Position numbers and translations under genes: made by a program | Origin: Mycobacterium kiyosense | GTDB lineage: Bacteria; Actinomycetota; Actinomycetes; Mycobacteriales; Mycobacteriaceae | Assembly (NCBI GenBank): GCA_021654635.1 | Contig: AP025179.1 | Span: forward strand, 2,108,001-2,172,000 | Reading direction: 5' to 3' | DNA length: 64,000 nt | In this document: positions 1-9,846 of the stretch, one piece after another | Numbering within the stretch: position 1 is the first letter of the stretch | Layout of the letters: every line of letters begins with the position of its first letter | Notes under the pieces: model-generated | Database searches by the model: none | What the model saw: the letters and a program-made list of their open reading frames with translations, nothing else | Told to the model about the DNA's origin: nothing

Positions 1-2
1 AA

Positions 3-1121
3 GACAACCTGCGGTCGCCGTCGGGTGTGTCCTACGTCATGGAGAACCGGCGCACCATGGCCCGGGTCTTCCCGAACCTGTTCGCCACCCACCGGGTGCG
101 CACCGTCGACGACTACGCCGCCCACCTGCTGCGGGCGCTGCGCAACTCGGCGGCCACCAACGAAGCCGACCCGACCGTGGTGGTGCTGACTCCCGGCGTC
201 TACAACTCGGCGTATTTCGAGCACTCGCTGCTGGCCCGGCAGATGGGTGTGGAGCTGGTCGAGGGCCGCGACCTGTTCTGCCGGGACAACCAGGTCTACA
301 TGCGCACCACCGCGGGGGAGCGGCAGGTCGACGTCATCTACCGGCGCATCGACGACACGTTCCTGGATCCGCTGCAGTTCCGCGCCGACTCGGTGCTGGG
401 GGTGGCCGGGCTGGTCAACGCCGCCCGCGCCGGCAACGTGGTGATCTCCAGCTCGATCGGCAACGGCGTGGGCGACGACAAGCTGGTCTACACCTACGTG
501 CCCACCATCATCGAGTACTACCTGGGCGAAAAGCCGCTGCTGGCCAATGTGGAAACGTACCGCTGTTGGCTGGACGACGAGCGCGAGGAGGTGCTCGACC
601 GGATCCACGAATTGGTGATCAAGCCGGTGGAAGGCTCCGGCGGGTACGGCATCGTGTTCGGCCCGGAGGCCTCGGAGAAGGAATTGACCGCGCTGGCCAA
701 GAAGATCCGCGAAGATCCGCGATCGTGGATCGCCCAACCGGTCATGGAGCTCTCGACGGTGCCGACCCGGATCGGCGACTCGCTGGCGCCGCGTTACGTG
801 GACCTGCGGCCGTTCGCGGTCAACGACGGCAACGAGGTGTGGGTGCTGCCCGGCGGATTGACCCGAACCGCGCTGGTCGAGGGCTCGCGGGTGGTGAACT
901 CCAGCCAGGGCGGCGGCTCCAAGGACACCTGGGTGCTGGCGTCGCGGGCCTCGGGGGCCGGTCGTGAGCTGGGTCGCGCCCAGGTGGTGCGGTCGCTGCC
1001 GCGGGCCGTGCCCGAGCAGGCTCCCGAGGCTGTTCGTCCGGCTACCACCCACGCTCAGCCGATCAACCCGCCCCAGGACGAACAGCCGCAGCAGCAACAA
1101 CAGCAGAAAGCGAGCGACTGA
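3..1121 (+). CDS. Circularly permuted ATP-grasp protein, 3' part
   Basis: The gene enters from outside the window, so only about the last 372 residues are visible. They match the C-terminal part of the circularly permuted ATP-grasp type 2 family (Rv2411c-like). The glycine-rich ATP-binding stretch KPVEGSGGYGIVFG is seen near nt 621-660, and the conserved RPFAV and SQGGGSKDTWV motifs follow. The protein ends in a low-complexity tail with a run of Gln codons (nt 1087-1107). Family members are predicted peptide amidoligases acting with the alpha-E and transglutaminase-like proteins encoded directly downstream; the substrate is unknown. The stop overlaps the next start by one base, so the three genes are translationally coupled. 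Family call is firm, reaction inferred. Confidence 0.88.
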   Translation, partial: DNLRSPSGVSYVMENRRTMARVFPNLFATHRVRTVDDYAAHLLRALRNSAATNEADPTVVVLTPGVYNSAYFEHSLLARQMGVELVEGRDLFCRDNQVYMRTTAGERQVDVIYRRIDDTFLDPLQFRADSVLGVAGLVNAARAGNVVISSSIGNGVGDDKLVYTYVPTIIEYYLGEKPLLANVETYRCWLDDEREEVLDRIHELVIKPVEGSGGYGIVFGPEASEKELTALAKKIREDPRSWIAQPVMELSTVPTRIGDSLAPRYVDLRPFAVNDGNEVWVLPGGLTRTALVEGSRVVNSSQGGGSKDTWVLASRASGAGRELGRAQVVRSLPRAVPEQAPEAVRPATTHAQPINPPQDEQPQQQQQQKASD

Positions 1122-2107
1122 TGCTGGCCCGTAACGCCGAGGCGCTGTTCTGGATCGGCCGTTACGTCGAGCGTGCCGACGACACGGCGCGCATCCTGGA
1201 CGTGGCGGTGCACCACTTGCTGGAGGATTCCAGCGTCGACCCCGACCAGGCCTCCCGCCTGCTGCTCAAGGTGCTGGGCATCGAGCCTCCCGAGCACCGC
1301 CTCGACGTCTGGTCGCTGACCGACCTGGTTGCGTTCAACCCCAACACCGACGGTGGTTGCTCGATCGTCGAGGCCATCTCGGCGGCGCGCGAAAATGCAA
1401 GGTCGGCAAGGGAAGTCACGTCCAGCGAGATCTGGGAATGCATCAACACCACCTATCATGCGCTGCCCGAACGGGAGCGGGCCGCCAAACGCCTTGGGCC
1501 GCATGAGTTTTTGTCGTTCATCGAGGGACGCGCGGCGATGTTCGCCGGCTTGGCCGACTCCACCCTGTCGCGCGACGACGGCTACCGGTTCATGGTGTTG
1601 GGCCGCGCGATCGAACGGGTCGACATGACGGTGCGGCTGTTGCTGTCCCGCGTCGGGGACAGCGCCTCGTCGCCGGCCTGGGTGACGCTGTTGCGTTCGG
1701 CGGGTGCCCACGACACCTATCTGCGTACCTACCGCGGCGCGCTGGACGCGGCCCGGGTGGTCGAGTTCATGCTGCTCGACCGGCTGTTCCCGCGTTCGGT
1801 CTTCTACTCGCTGAAGCTGGCCGAACACAACCTCGAGGAACTGCTGCACAACCCGCAGAGCCGGATCGGGGCCACCACCGAAGCGCAGCGTCTGCTCGGC
1901 AAGGCGCGCAGCGAGCTGGAATTCGTCCAGCCCGGGGTGCTGCTCGAGACGCTGGAGAACAGGCTGGGGGCGCTGCAGCGGACCTGCCGGGACGTCGGGG
2001 ATGCGTTGGCGCTGCAGTACTTCCACGCTGCGCCCTGGGTGGCGTGGACGGACGCCCGGCAGCGCGGGGAACTGGTCGAGACGCTGGACAGCCGAGGAGA
2101 ATCCTGA
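1121..2107 (+). CDS. Alpha-E domain protein
   Basis: A 328-residue, all-helical protein of the alpha-E family (DUF403, Rv2410c-like). It opens with the family signature MLARNAEALFWIGRYVERAD and carries repeated charged helices throughout. Its start overlaps the preceding ATP-grasp stop by one base, and its own stop overlaps the transglutaminase start in the same way. Alpha-E proteins nearly always occur beside circularly permuted ATP-grasp and transglutaminase-like genes and are thought to be part of one peptide-tagging or peptide-modifying pathway. No catalytic motif is visible, so its role may be structural or adaptor-like. Length is normal and the frame intact. Confidence 0.88.
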   Translation: MLARNAEALFWIGRYVERADDTARILDVAVHHLLEDSSVDPDQASRLLLKVLGIEPPEHRLDVWSLTDLVAFNPNTDGGCSIVEAISAARENARSAREVTSSEIWECINTTYHALPERERAAKRLGPHEFLSFIEGRAAMFAGLADSTLSRDDGYRFMVLGRAIERVDMTVRLLLSRVGDSASSPAWVTLLRSAGAHDTYLRTYRGALDAARVVEFMLLDRLFPRSVFYSLKLAEHNLEELLHNPQSRIGATTEAQRLLGKARSELEFVQPGVLLETLENRLGALQRTCRDVGDALALQYFHAAPWVAWTDARQRGELVETLDSRGES

Positions 2108-2946
2108 TGTGGCGGATGCGGGTGGTGCACACCACTGGTTATGCGTATCAGTCGCCGGTGACGGCGTCCTACAACGAGGCACGGCTGACACCGCGCTCCA
2201 ACACCCGGCAGAACGTCGTCCTCAACCGCGTCGAAACCATCCCGGCGACCCGGTCCTACCGCTACATCGACTACTGGGGGACCGCGGTCACCGCGTTCGA
2301 CCTGCACGCGCCGCACACCGAACTGACGGTGACGTCGTCCTCGGTGGTCGAGACCGAATGCCCGGAGTTGCCGGAGGAGAAGGCCGGCTGGGACGAACTG
2401 AAGTCGATGGCCGTGATCGACCGCTTCGACGAAGTGCTGCGCCCCACCGCCTACACCCCGACCAGCAAACGCGTTGAGGCCGTCGGCAAGCGGATCATGA
2501 AGAACCACGACCCGCAGGAGGCGGTGGTGGCCGCGGCCCGGTGGGCGCGCAGCGAGCTGGACTACCTGCCGGGCACCACCGGAGTGCACTCGTCGGGGCT
2601 TGATGCGCTGGAGCAGGGTAAGGGCGTGTGCCAGGACTTCGCGCACCTGACATTGATCGTGTTGCGCAGCATGGGAATTCCCGGGCGATACGTGTCCGGA
2701 TACCTGCATCCCAAACCCAAGGCGGCGATCGGCAAGACTGTCGAGGGCCGCAGCCACGCCTGGGTTCAGGCCTGGACGGGCGGCTGGTGGAATTACGACC
2801 CCACCAACGACACCGACATCTCCGAGCAGTACATCAGCGTGGGCGTCGGCCGCGACTACGCCGACGTGTCGCCGCTGAAGGGTATCTACTCCGGGATGGG
2901 CGCCACCGACCTCGACGTGGACGTCGAGATCACCCGGCTGGCCTAG
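2107..2946 (+). CDS. Transglutaminase-like cysteine protease
   Basis: A 279-residue protein with an N-terminal bacterial transglutaminase beta region followed by a transglutaminase-core domain. The catalytic triad is recognisable: Cys in GKGVCQDFAHL, His in RSHAWVQAW and Asp in NYDPTND. The ATG at 2107 was chosen because it overlaps the alpha-E stop and follows a GAGGAG ribosome-binding site; the length then equals that of Rv2409c. It is the last gene of the ATP-grasp/alpha-E/transglutaminase set and probably hydrolyses or transfers the peptide bond made by the amidoligase (inference). Its stop codon overlaps the stop of the convergent PE gene. Confidence 0.9.
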   Translation: MWRMRVVHTTGYAYQSPVTASYNEARLTPRSNTRQNVVLNRVETIPATRSYRYIDYWGTAVTAFDLHAPHTELTVTSSSVVETECPELPEEKAGWDELKSMAVIDRFDEVLRPTAYTPTSKRVEAVGKRIMKNHDPQEAVVAAARWARSELDYLPGTTGVHSSGLDALEQGKGVCQDFAHLTLIVLRSMGIPGRYVSGYLHPKPKAAIGKTVEGRSHAWVQAWTGGWWNYDPTNDTDISEQYISVGVGRDYADVSPLKGIYSGMGATDLDVDVEITRLA

Positions 2947-3254
2947 CTGAGCAGGTCCCGCAGCGGCGCGGCCGCGTCGGCGTCGGCGTCGGCGTAACTG
3001 GCAGCCGCGCCGGCCAGCCGCTGCACCAGCTGCTCGTGGACGGCCGACATCGCAGCGCTGATCTGCAGATAACCCTGCGCGTGGGCACCCCAGAACGCCG
3101 CCACGACCGCCGACACCTGGTCAGCGGCCGCTGCCGGCACACCAGCGGTCTGCTGGGCCGCCCCGGTGTTGGAGGCGTCGATCGCCGAACCGATGCCGGC
3201 CAAGTCAGCGGCCGCAGCCGCCAGCGCCCCGGGGCCCGCGACGACGTACGACAT
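2943..3254 (-). CDS. Short PE-family protein
   Basis: A 103-residue protein consisting only of a PE domain: the start MSYVVAGPGALAAAAADLAG, two amphipathic helices, and a C-terminal YADAD that fits the YxxxD/E secretion signal of ESX (type VII) substrates. The usual Pro-Glu pair near residue 8 is Pro-Gly here. The start at 3254 is set by the family N-terminus and an AGAGGT ribosome-binding site. It sits where M. tuberculosis has PE24 (Rv2408), but is less than half that length. No PPE partner is adjacent. Likely exported or surface-exposed; function unknown. Confidence 0.8.
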   Translation of the reverse strand: MSYVVAGPGALAAAAADLAGIGSAIDASNTGAAQQTAGVPAAAADQVSAVVAAFWGAHAQGYLQISAAMSAVHEQLVQRLAGAAASYADADADAAAPLRDLLS

Positions 3255-3371
3255 CCAGCACCTCTGATTCGAGAACGGCAGAAGCGGATCGTACCTCGCT
3301 GCGAGCCCCAAGACCCGCGTTTGCACGTCCAGATCGTCGCCGGCCAGAAATTCGGCACGACTCGACCGCCG

Positions 3372-4214
3372 CTAGGGGCGCGCCGACACCTCGACCCGGT
3401 GCAGGTCGTCGCCGAGTTCGATCTGCCCGCTGAACTCGGTGGCCGCCAGCGCTCGCCACTGGTCCTCCTGGCCTGCCACCAGCGGCGGTACGTAATGCGT
3501 CAGGATCAGCGTCGCCACCCCGGCACGGGCCGCCGTCGCGGCCGCCTCCGCCACCGATGAGTGGTAGTCGCAGACGTCCTTGACCCGCTGCTGCGGCACG
3601 TGGGTCAGGATGTCTTTGCGGATCGCGGTGTGCACCAACCCGTCTGCGCCGGCAGCCAGTGCGTCCAGACTCGCGCACGGCACCGTGTCGCCGGCCAGCA
3701 CCACCGACGCACCGTCGAACTCGACGCGGAAGCCGATCGTCGGCGCCACCGGGCGGTGATCGGTGGGCGCGACCCGGATGGTGACGCCGTCACGGTCCCA
3801 CACCACGCCGTCGGTGTGCTCGTGGACCTCGACCGACGGCGGGGCGTTCAGGTCGGCGTGGTGGGCGATCCGGTAGCTGATGTCGTGGCCGAACGCCTTG
3901 AGCGTCAGCTCCACCACCTCCGCGGTGCCCGGCGGGCCGATGATCTGCAGCGGCGGGGGATCGGGGGTGAAGGTGGTGATCCAATTCGTGATCAGCAGAT
4001 CGCCCAGTTCGGCGATGTGGTCGCTGTGCAGGTGGGTGAGCAACAGGCCGGATAATCCGGCGGCTGCCACCCCGACCGCCGCCGCGCGTTGCAGCACGCC
4101 CCGCCCGCAGTCCACCAGGAACACCTGCTCGCCGGCGCGCACCAGGGTCGCGGGCCCGGCCCGGTTCGGGTCGGGGACGGGACTTCCGGTGCCAAGTAGC
4201 GTGACCTCGATCAT
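3372..4214 (-). CDS. rnz: RNase Z-like metallo-beta-lactamase-fold hydrolase
   Basis: A 280-residue metallo-beta-lactamase-fold protein. The zinc-binding motif HLHSDH follows the beta strand near residue 65, the later ligands Asp (AGDTVP) and His (LILTHYVPP) are in place, and the N-terminus [20 protein letters not shown] is that of the ribonuclease Z/ElaC group (Rv2407-like). The family processes tRNA 3' ends, although some members act on other phosphodiesters. The ATG at 4214 is preferred to one three codons earlier because the family sequence begins there. It lies alone between the PE gene and the CBS gene. Confidence 0.85.
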   Translation of the reverse strand: MIEVTLLGTGSPVPDPNRAGPATLVRAGEQVFLVDCGRGVLQRAAAVGVAAAGLSGLLLTHLHSDHIAELGDLLITNWITTFTPDPPPLQIIGPPGTAEVVELTLKAFGHDISYRIAHHADLNAPPSVEVHEHTDGVVWDRDGVTIRVAPTDHRPVAPTIGFRVEFDGASVVLAGDTVPCASLDALAAGADGLVHTAIRKDILTHVPQQRVKDVCDYHSSVAEAAATAARAGVATLILTHYVPPLVAGQEDQWRALAATEFSGQIELGDDLHRVEVSARP

Positions 4215-4358
4215 GGGCAACATCTTTGCAAGTCGGCTGGGAATTGCGTATCCACCATCCGGTTGATTCGACGCGGGTACGGATGGCGGGGGCGTCTTTC
4301 CCGCCGCGCCACTAAGTCGTAGCCTGAGTGAATTGGATCACAAGGCATGGGAGGCCAG

Positions 4359-4787
4359 ATGCGGATCGTGGACGTCTTGCGGAATAAGGGTGCGGCGGTG
4401 ACGACGATCCACCCCGACGCGACAGTCCGGGAACTGTTGGCCGGCTTGGCGGAGCAGAACATCGGCGCCATGGTGGTGGTGGGTGACGACGGCGTGGCCG
4501 GCATCGTCTCCGAACGCGACGTGGTGCGTCAGCTGCACGTACACGGCGCCAGCGTGCTGTCCCGGCCCGTCTCCAAGATCATGACCAGCGCCGTTGCCAC
4601 CTGCACCAAATCGGACACCGTCGACAGCGTCAGTGTGCTGATGACTCAGAACCGGGTGCGCCATGTGCCGGTGCTGGAAGGCAAGAAGCTGGTCGGCATC
4701 GTCAGCATCGGCGATGTGGTCAAGACGCGGATGGGCGAACTGGAGGCCGAGCAGCAGCAGCTGCAGTCCTACATCACCCAGGGCTGA
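4359..4787 (+). CDS. Two-CBS-domain protein
   Basis: A 142-residue protein made of two CBS domains (about residues 1-60 and 70-130) with the typical GIVSERDVVRQL and VGIVSIGDVVK segments, followed by a short Glu/Gln-rich helix. It closely resembles Rv2406c, with the same length. CBS pairs bind adenine nucleotides and usually sense energy state or regulate a partner protein; no partner is encoded with it. The ATG at 4359 follows GGGAGG at a proper distance; an upstream ATG at 4347 lacks a site. Cytoplasmic. Confidence 0.88.
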   Translation: MRIVDVLRNKGAAVTTIHPDATVRELLAGLAEQNIGAMVVVGDDGVAGIVSERDVVRQLHVHGASVLSRPVSKIMTSAVATCTKSDTVDSVSVLMTQNRVRHVPVLEGKKLVGIVSIGDVVKTRMGELEAEQQQLQSYITQG

Positions 4788-4818
4788 ACGACTCGGCCCC
4801 GGCGGTCGTGGAGACCAC

Positions 4819-5430
4819 TCAGCGCCACGAGTATTCCGCGCGTAGCCGGGCGGCCACCACGTCGAAGGTCTCGCGGTCCAGGATCGCGCCCTCGCGGCGG
4901 ATGCCTTCCTCGGGCACGTCGAGCACCCGGTCCAGCCGCACCCAGCTCTCGCGACCCTCGTAATCCCAGTCACCCGAACCGATTCCGACCCACTCCCGCT
5001 CTCCGGCGTGATGCTCCTGGCTGGACAGCATCAGCCCGAGCAGCACGGTGCGCTCCCGGCCCACCACCAGCACCGGCCGGTCTTTTCCGCGGGTCGGGTC
5101 ATCCTCGTAAACCACCCAGGTCCAGACGATCTCGCCCGGATCGGCCTTGCCGTCCAGGTCGGGTGCATAAACCACTTTGCGGGCCCGCTGCGCGGTGGGA
5201 GAGCTGGTGTTCGTCACTGGGCGGCCCGCGGCGATCTCGACCGGAGCGGCCGGCAGACCCATCGCCACGATGTTCGCGGTGATCTTCACGGCGTGCTGCA
5301 GGGTCCGCAGTGTCTCCTGCGTGTTCTGCAGGCGCTGCACCACCCTCGGGGCCTCGGCGACGAGGTTCTCCGCAAAGCGCTGAAACGTTTTCCACTGTGA
5401 CTTGCCGGACGACTTCTTACCCGGGGCCAT
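4819..5430 (-). CDS. PemK/MazF-like domain protein (Rv2405-like)
   Basis: A 203-residue protein. A basic N-terminal region (about 1-60) is followed by a PemK/MazF-type fold from about residue 90 ([27 protein letters not shown]), the motif typical of the toxin family. There is no adjacent antitoxin gene, the protein is longer than ordinary MazF toxins, and it is conserved at this place in mycobacteria (Rv2405). A housekeeping or regulatory role is therefore as likely as toxicity. It is transcribed away from lepA from a short shared intergenic region. Confidence 0.78.
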   Translation of the reverse strand: MAPGKKSSGKSQWKTFQRFAENLVAEAPRVVQRLQNTQETLRTLQHAVKITANIVAMGLPAAPVEIAAGRPVTNTSSPTAQRARKVVYAPDLDGKADPGEIVWTWVVYEDDPTRGKDRPVLVVGRERTVLLGLMLSSQEHHAGEREWVGIGSGDWDYEGRESWVRLDRVLDVPEEGIRREGAILDRETFDVVAARLRAEYSWR

Positions 5431-5447
5431 GGTCGCAGTTTAACTGC

Positions 5448-7361
5448 GTGATTGTGTCCGGGGTGTTCTGCACGGATACGCTGGGCCTACTCGCACACCG
5501 CTCAACCAGGAGATTTCCCATCAGCAGTTTCGCCGACAAGACGTTCACGCCGCCGGCGCAGATTCGGAACTTCTGCATCATCGCTCACATCGACCACGGC
5601 AAGTCGACGCTGGCCGACCGGATGCTGCAGCTGACCGGTGTGGTCGACGAGCGTTCGATGCGCGCGCAGTACCTGGACCGGATGGACATCGAGCGCGAGC
5701 GTGGCATCACCATCAAGGCGCAGAACGTCCGGTTGCCCTGGCAGGTCGACAACGAAAACTACGTCCTGCACCTGATCGACACCCCCGGTCACGTCGACTT
5801 CACCTACGAGGTGTCCCGCGCCCTGGAAGCCTGCGAGGGCGCGGTACTGCTGGTCGACGCCGCCCAGGGGATCGAGGCGCAGACGCTGGCCAACCTCTAC
5901 CTGGCCCTGGACCGCGACCTGCACATCATCCCGGTGCTCAACAAGATCGACCTGCCCGCCGCCGACCCCGACCGCTACGCCGGTGAGATCGCTCACATCA
6001 TCGGCTGCGAACCGGGCGACGTGCTGAGGGTTTCCGGCAAAACCGGTGCGGGCGTCGCCGATCTGCTCGACCATGTGGTGCGCGAGGTGCCGCCCCCGCA
6101 GGGCGACGCCGACGCCCCCACCCGCGCGATGATCTTCGACTCCGTCTACGACATCTACCGCGGCGTGGTGACCTACGTCCGGGTGGTCGACGGCAAGATC
6201 AAACCGCGCGAGCGAATCGCGATGATGTCCACCGGCGCCACCCACGAGCTGCTCGAGGTCGGCATCGTCTCGCCCGAGCCCAAGCCCAGTGACGGTCTGG
6301 GTGTCGGCGAGGTGGGCTACCTCATCACCGGGGTGAAAGACGTCCGTCAGTCCAAGGTCGGCGACACCGTGACCACGGCGCGTCACGGTGCCACCGAAGC
6401 GCTGACCGGTTATCGCGAGCCCAAGCCGATGGTCTATTCGGGCCTCTACCCGGTCGACGGCAGCGACTACCCGAATCTGCGCGACGCCCTGGACAAGTTG
6501 CAACTCAACGACGCCGCCCTGACCTACGAGCCGGAAACGTCGGTGGCGCTGGGTTTCGGCTTCCGCTGTGGCTTCCTGGGCCTGCTGCACATGGAGATCA
6601 CCCGCGAGCGGCTGGAGCGCGAATTCGACCTGGACCTGATCTCCACCTCGCCCAACGTCGTGTACCGCGTCGAGAAAGAGGACAACACCGAGATCGTGGT
6701 GACGAATCCGTCGGACTGGCCCGAAGGCAAGGTCCGTACCGTCTACGAGCCGGTGGTCAAGACCACCATCATCGCACCCAGCGAATTCATCGGCACCATC
6801 ATGGAACTGTGCCAGTCACGCCGCGGCGAGCTCGGCGGCATGGACTACCTGTCGCCGGAGCGGGTGGAGCTGCGCTACACAATGCCGTTGGGCGAGATCA
6901 TCTTCGACTTCTTCGACTCGCTGAAGTCGCGCACCCGCGGCTACGCCAGCCTCGACTACGAAGAGGCCGGTGAACAGGAAGCCCAACTGGTCAAGGTCGA
7001 CATCCTGCTGCAGGGCGAGGCCGTCGACGCGTTCAGCGCGATCGTGCACAAGGATTCGGCGTTCGCCTACGGCAACAAGATGACGACCAAACTCAAAGAG
7101 CTGATCCCGCGCCAACAGTTCGAGGTTCCGGTGCAGGCTGCGATCGGATCGAAAATCATTGCGCGGGAAAATATTCGGGCCATCCGCAAGGACGTGCTGT
7201 CCAAGTGCTACGGCGGTGACATCACCCGTAAGCGCAAGCTGCTGGAGAAGCAGAAAGAGGGCAAGAAGCGGATGAAGACCATCGGCCGCGTCGATGTCCC
7301 GCAGGAGGCGTTCGTCGCGGCGCTGTCCACCGATGCCGCCGGGGACAAGGGCAAGAAATAA
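5448..7361 (+). CDS. lepA: Elongation factor 4 (LepA)
   Basis: Ribosomal back-translocase GTPase. G1 is AHIDHGKS, G2 lies around RGITIK, G3 is DTPGH and G4 is NKID. The EF4-specific C-terminal domain ends with the family's [22 protein letters not shown] region. The first conventional start codon near the protein is GTG 5448, used here as the outer limit. However, AGGAGA at 5508-5513 lies six bases before an ATC codon at 5520, and starting there would match the N-terminal length of corynebacterial LepA. The true N-terminus may therefore be Ile-Ser-Ser-Phe-Ala-Asp from a near-cognate start. The rest of the gene is intact. Confidence 0.93.
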   Translation: MIVSGVFCTDTLGLLAHRSTRRFPISSFADKTFTPPAQIRNFCIIAHIDHGKSTLADRMLQLTGVVDERSMRAQYLDRMDIERERGITIKAQNVRLPWQVDNENYVLHLIDTPGHVDFTYEVSRALEACEGAVLLVDAAQGIEAQTLANLYLALDRDLHIIPVLNKIDLPAADPDRYAGEIAHIIGCEPGDVLRVSGKTGAGVADLLDHVVREVPPPQGDADAPTRAMIFDSVYDIYRGVVTYVRVVDGKIKPRERIAMMSTGATHELLEVGIVSPEPKPSDGLGVGEVGYLITGVKDVRQSKVGDTVTTARHGATEALTGYREPKPMVYSGLYPVDGSDYPNLRDALDKLQLNDAALTYEPETSVALGFGFRCGFLGLLHMEITRERLEREFDLDLISTSPNVVYRVEKEDNTEIVVTNPSDWPEGKVRTVYEPVVKTTIIAPSEFIGTIMELCQSRRGELGGMDYLSPERVELRYTMPLGEIIFDFFDSLKSRTRGYASLDYEEAGEQEAQLVKVDILLQGEAVDAFSAIVHKDSAFAYGNKMTTKLKELIPRQQFEVPVQAAIGSKIIARENIRAIRKDVLSKCYGGDITRKRKLLEKQKEGKKRMKTIGRVDVPQEAFVAALSTDAAGDKGKK

Positions 7362-7488
7362 GGCGAACCGTACCGGGCGGGACGGCACCGTTCGGCCGCA
7401 CGCCGGTGTCGGCAGCAGGACAATCGACCTCGTCAAAGCTCTTGTTGCACAAGCTCGTCGGCGCGAACTGACCTATCTGGTAGGTGAC

Positions 7489-9525
7489 TCAGACCGGCGC
7501 GTTGGCCGGCTGGAACGCACCGGAGCCGTCGGCTTCCTCCTCGGCCCGGATCACGTGTACCACCGCATTGATCAGCGCCAGGTGCGTGAACGCCTGCGGG
7601 AAGTTGCCCAGGTGGCGCCCGGTGCGCGGCTCGATCTCCTCGGCGTACAGGTGCAGCGGACTGGCGAAAGACAGCAGCCGCTCACACAGCCGCTTGGCGC
7701 GGGCCACCTCGCCGATCTCCACCAGCGCCGAAACCAGCCAGAACGAGCAGATGGTGAAGGTGCCCTCCTCGCCGGAGAGCCCGTCGTCGGTCTCCTCGAC
7801 CCGGTAGCGCAGCACCAGGCCTTCCTCGGTGAGCTCGTCGGCGATCGCCAGCACGGTGTTGCGCACCCGCGGGTCATCCGGCGGCAGGAACCGCGTCAGC
7901 ACCACCAGCAACAGCGAAGCGTCGAGGGCATCGTCTCCATAGCGCTGGGTGAACACCCCGCGCGAGTCCACCCCATGCTGAAGGATGTCCGCCTTGATCT
8001 CCTCGGCGATCTCGCGCCATCGCTGCGCGTAACTCCGCTCACCCTGCTTCTCAGCCAGCTTGGCGCCCCGGTCCAGCGCCACCCAGCACATCACCTTCGA
8101 CGAAGTGAAATGCTGCGGCTCACCGCGCACCTCCCAGATCCCGCGGTCCGGCTCGCGCCAGTGCGTGATCGCCTCCTCGACCTGCTTCTTCAGCACCGGC
8201 CACAGCGTCTCCGGGACCTGCTCGCGCGACTTGGCGTGCAGGTAGAACGAGTCCAGCACCGAACCCCAGATGTCGTGCTGGACCTGGTCGTAGGCGCCGT
8301 TGCCGATCCGCACCGGTCGGGCATGGTCGTAGCCGGACAGATGGTTGAGCTCCTCTTCGACCAGGCTGCGCTCCCCGCCGACGCCGTACATCACCTGCAG
8401 CGGATGCCGCTCGTTGCTGTTGGCGCCGGACACGTCGGCGATGAAGGCGAAGAAGTCGTCGGCCTCGCGGTCCAGGCCCAGTGTGTAAAGCCCCCACAAC
8501 GCGAAGGTGGAGTCGCGGATCCAGGCGTAGCGGTAGTCCCAGTTGCGTTCGCCGTGCGGTGTCTCGGGCAGCGACGTGGTGCTCGCGGCCAGCAGCGCGC
8601 CGGTCGGGGAGTAGGTCAGGCCCTTCAGGGTCAGCGCACTGCGCTGCAGGTAAGCCCGCCACGGGTGGTCGGGGAAGTTGCCGATGTTGATCCACTGCCG
8701 CCAGCACTCGGTGGTCTGCCACATCTTGTGTGCGGCCTCTTCGTAGGTCTGCGGCGCCGGGTGCTTGGTCCAGCTCAGCGCGACGAAGATGTTGTCGCCC
8801 TCCTTCATCCGGGTTCGGGCGCGCGCTTCCCGGCCCTCCAGCCCGATGTTGAGGTTGGTGGTCAGCCGCAACGTGGGGTGCGCGTCGGGTTGCCGGCTGG
8901 CGCGCGCGATCGCCTCGCCGTAGGCGTTCGCCGAATATTCCCAGGTACAGTCGGTGCGGTGATAGTCGAAGGCGGGTTCGCAGCTCATCATCAACTCGAC
9001 GGTGCCGCTGACACAGCGCACCGTGCGCAGCAGAATGTGCTCGGCGTCCCAGTCCATCGGGGTCCGGCGGTGGGTACGCGAGCGCCGCTCGATGTCGTGC
9101 CACGGCCCCATCACCAGCGCGTCGCGCACGATCAGCCAACCGGTGTGGGTCTGCCAGGTGGTTTCCATGATCAGACTGCCGGGCAGGTACCGCCGCGCCG
9201 AGGGCACCGATACGCCGTAGGGGCCGAGCCGGAAGTGGCCGGCGCTGCGGTCCAATATCGCGCCGAACACGCTGGGGGAGTCCGGCCGCGGCACACACAG
9301 CCACTCCACCGAACCCGCCGGCGAGATCAGGCAGGTCGTCTCCCAGTCCGACAGGAACGAGTAGTCGGCGATCGGCGGGAACGGGTTGCGTGACGGCGAG
9401 CTGGACTCATACGGCCCGCTCGACTCGAATGCCACCGAAGTGCCGTCGAGCGCGTGCAACTCGGGTTCGTCAAGGGGGACCACCCGGTCGTCAGTTGAGT
9501 CGGCGGAGTCGGCGTGCAGGACCAT
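7489..9525 (-). CDS. GH15 trehalase
   Basis: A 678-residue glycoside hydrolase of family 15, closely similar to the M. tuberculosis trehalase Rv2402. An N-terminal beta-sandwich (about 50-320, starting PPIADYSFLSDWETTCLI) precedes an (alpha/alpha)6 catalytic domain. NWDYRYAWIRDSTF contains the substrate-binding Trp/Arg/Asp cluster, and the acid/base region GIWEVRG follows. It hydrolyses trehalose to glucose and is probably cytoplasmic, since no signal peptide is visible. Compared with Rv2402 the N-terminus carries about 35 extra low-complexity residues. It converges on lepA with no lppR homologue in between, unlike M. tuberculosis. Confidence 0.9.
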   Translation of the reverse strand: MVLHADSADSTDDRVVPLDEPELHALDGTSVAFESSGPYESSSPSRNPFPPIADYSFLSDWETTCLISPAGSVEWLCVPRPDSPSVFGAILDRSAGHFRLGPYGVSVPSARRYLPGSLIMETTWQTHTGWLIVRDALVMGPWHDIERRSRTHRRTPMDWDAEHILLRTVRCVSGTVELMMSCEPAFDYHRTDCTWEYSANAYGEAIARASRQPDAHPTLRLTTNLNIGLEGREARARTRMKEGDNIFVALSWTKHPAPQTYEEAAHKMWQTTECWRQWINIGNFPDHPWRAYLQRSALTLKGLTYSPTGALLAASTTSLPETPHGERNWDYRYAWIRDSTFALWGLYTLGLDREADDFFAFIADVSGANSNERHPLQVMYGVGGERSLVEEELNHLSGYDHARPVRIGNGAYDQVQHDIWGSVLDSFYLHAKSREQVPETLWPVLKKQVEEAITHWREPDRGIWEVRGEPQHFTSSKVMCWVALDRGAKLAEKQGERSYAQRWREIAEEIKADILQHGVDSRGVFTQRYGDDALDASLLLVVLTRFLPPDDPRVRNTVLAIADELTEEGLVLRYRVEETDDGLSGEEGTFTICSFWLVSALVEIGEVARAKRLCERLLSFASPLHLYAEEIEPRTGRHLGNFPQAFTHLALINAVVHVIRAEEEADGSGAFQPANAPV

Positions 9526-9647
9526 CCCGACATCATCGACCGTTCACCTGTCCGTCGTCCACCTTCGCTACCGAGGTGTTACCGGCGGCAACAAGGCTGA
9601 CCGAATCCCATTGGTCTCGCGGGTCTCCGCCGCATAGGGTGGGCTCG

Positions 9648-9839
9648 GTGAACGGCTTCCTGAATTGGTGGGACAGCGTGGAGCTTTGGCTCTCCGGGCT
9701 GCCCTTCGTGCTTCAGGCGCTGGCGGTCATGCCGATCGTGTTGGCGCTGGCGTACTTCCTGGCCGCGACGCTGGACGCGGTGCTGGGCCGGGCCACCCGG
9801 ATGCTGCGTCGCATTCGCCACTCCGAAGTCTCCGGATAA
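9648..9839 (+). CDS. Small membrane protein (Rv2401A-like)
   Basis: A 63-residue protein starting with GTG at 9648 (Val-Asn-Gly-Phe-Leu-Asn-Trp-Trp). It has one long hydrophobic segment (about residues 14-45) and a basic C-terminal tail rich in Arg. It resembles the small conserved membrane protein Rv2401A in sequence style and place, between trehalase and the sulfate transporter. A further GTG three codons upstream (9639) is possible. Function unknown. Confidence 0.62.
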   Translation: MNGFLNWWDSVELWLSGLPFVLQALAVMPIVLALAYFLAATLDAVLGRATRMLRRIRHSEVSG

Positions 9840-9846
9840 CGCTCCG

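Noticed and set aside
7294..9393. Long plus-strand open frame (about 700 codons) opposite the trehalase gene
   Set aside because: Its translation is Arg/Gln/Val-rich with no recognisable domain, as expected antisense to a GC-rich gene; the minus strand encodes a clear GH15 enzyme.
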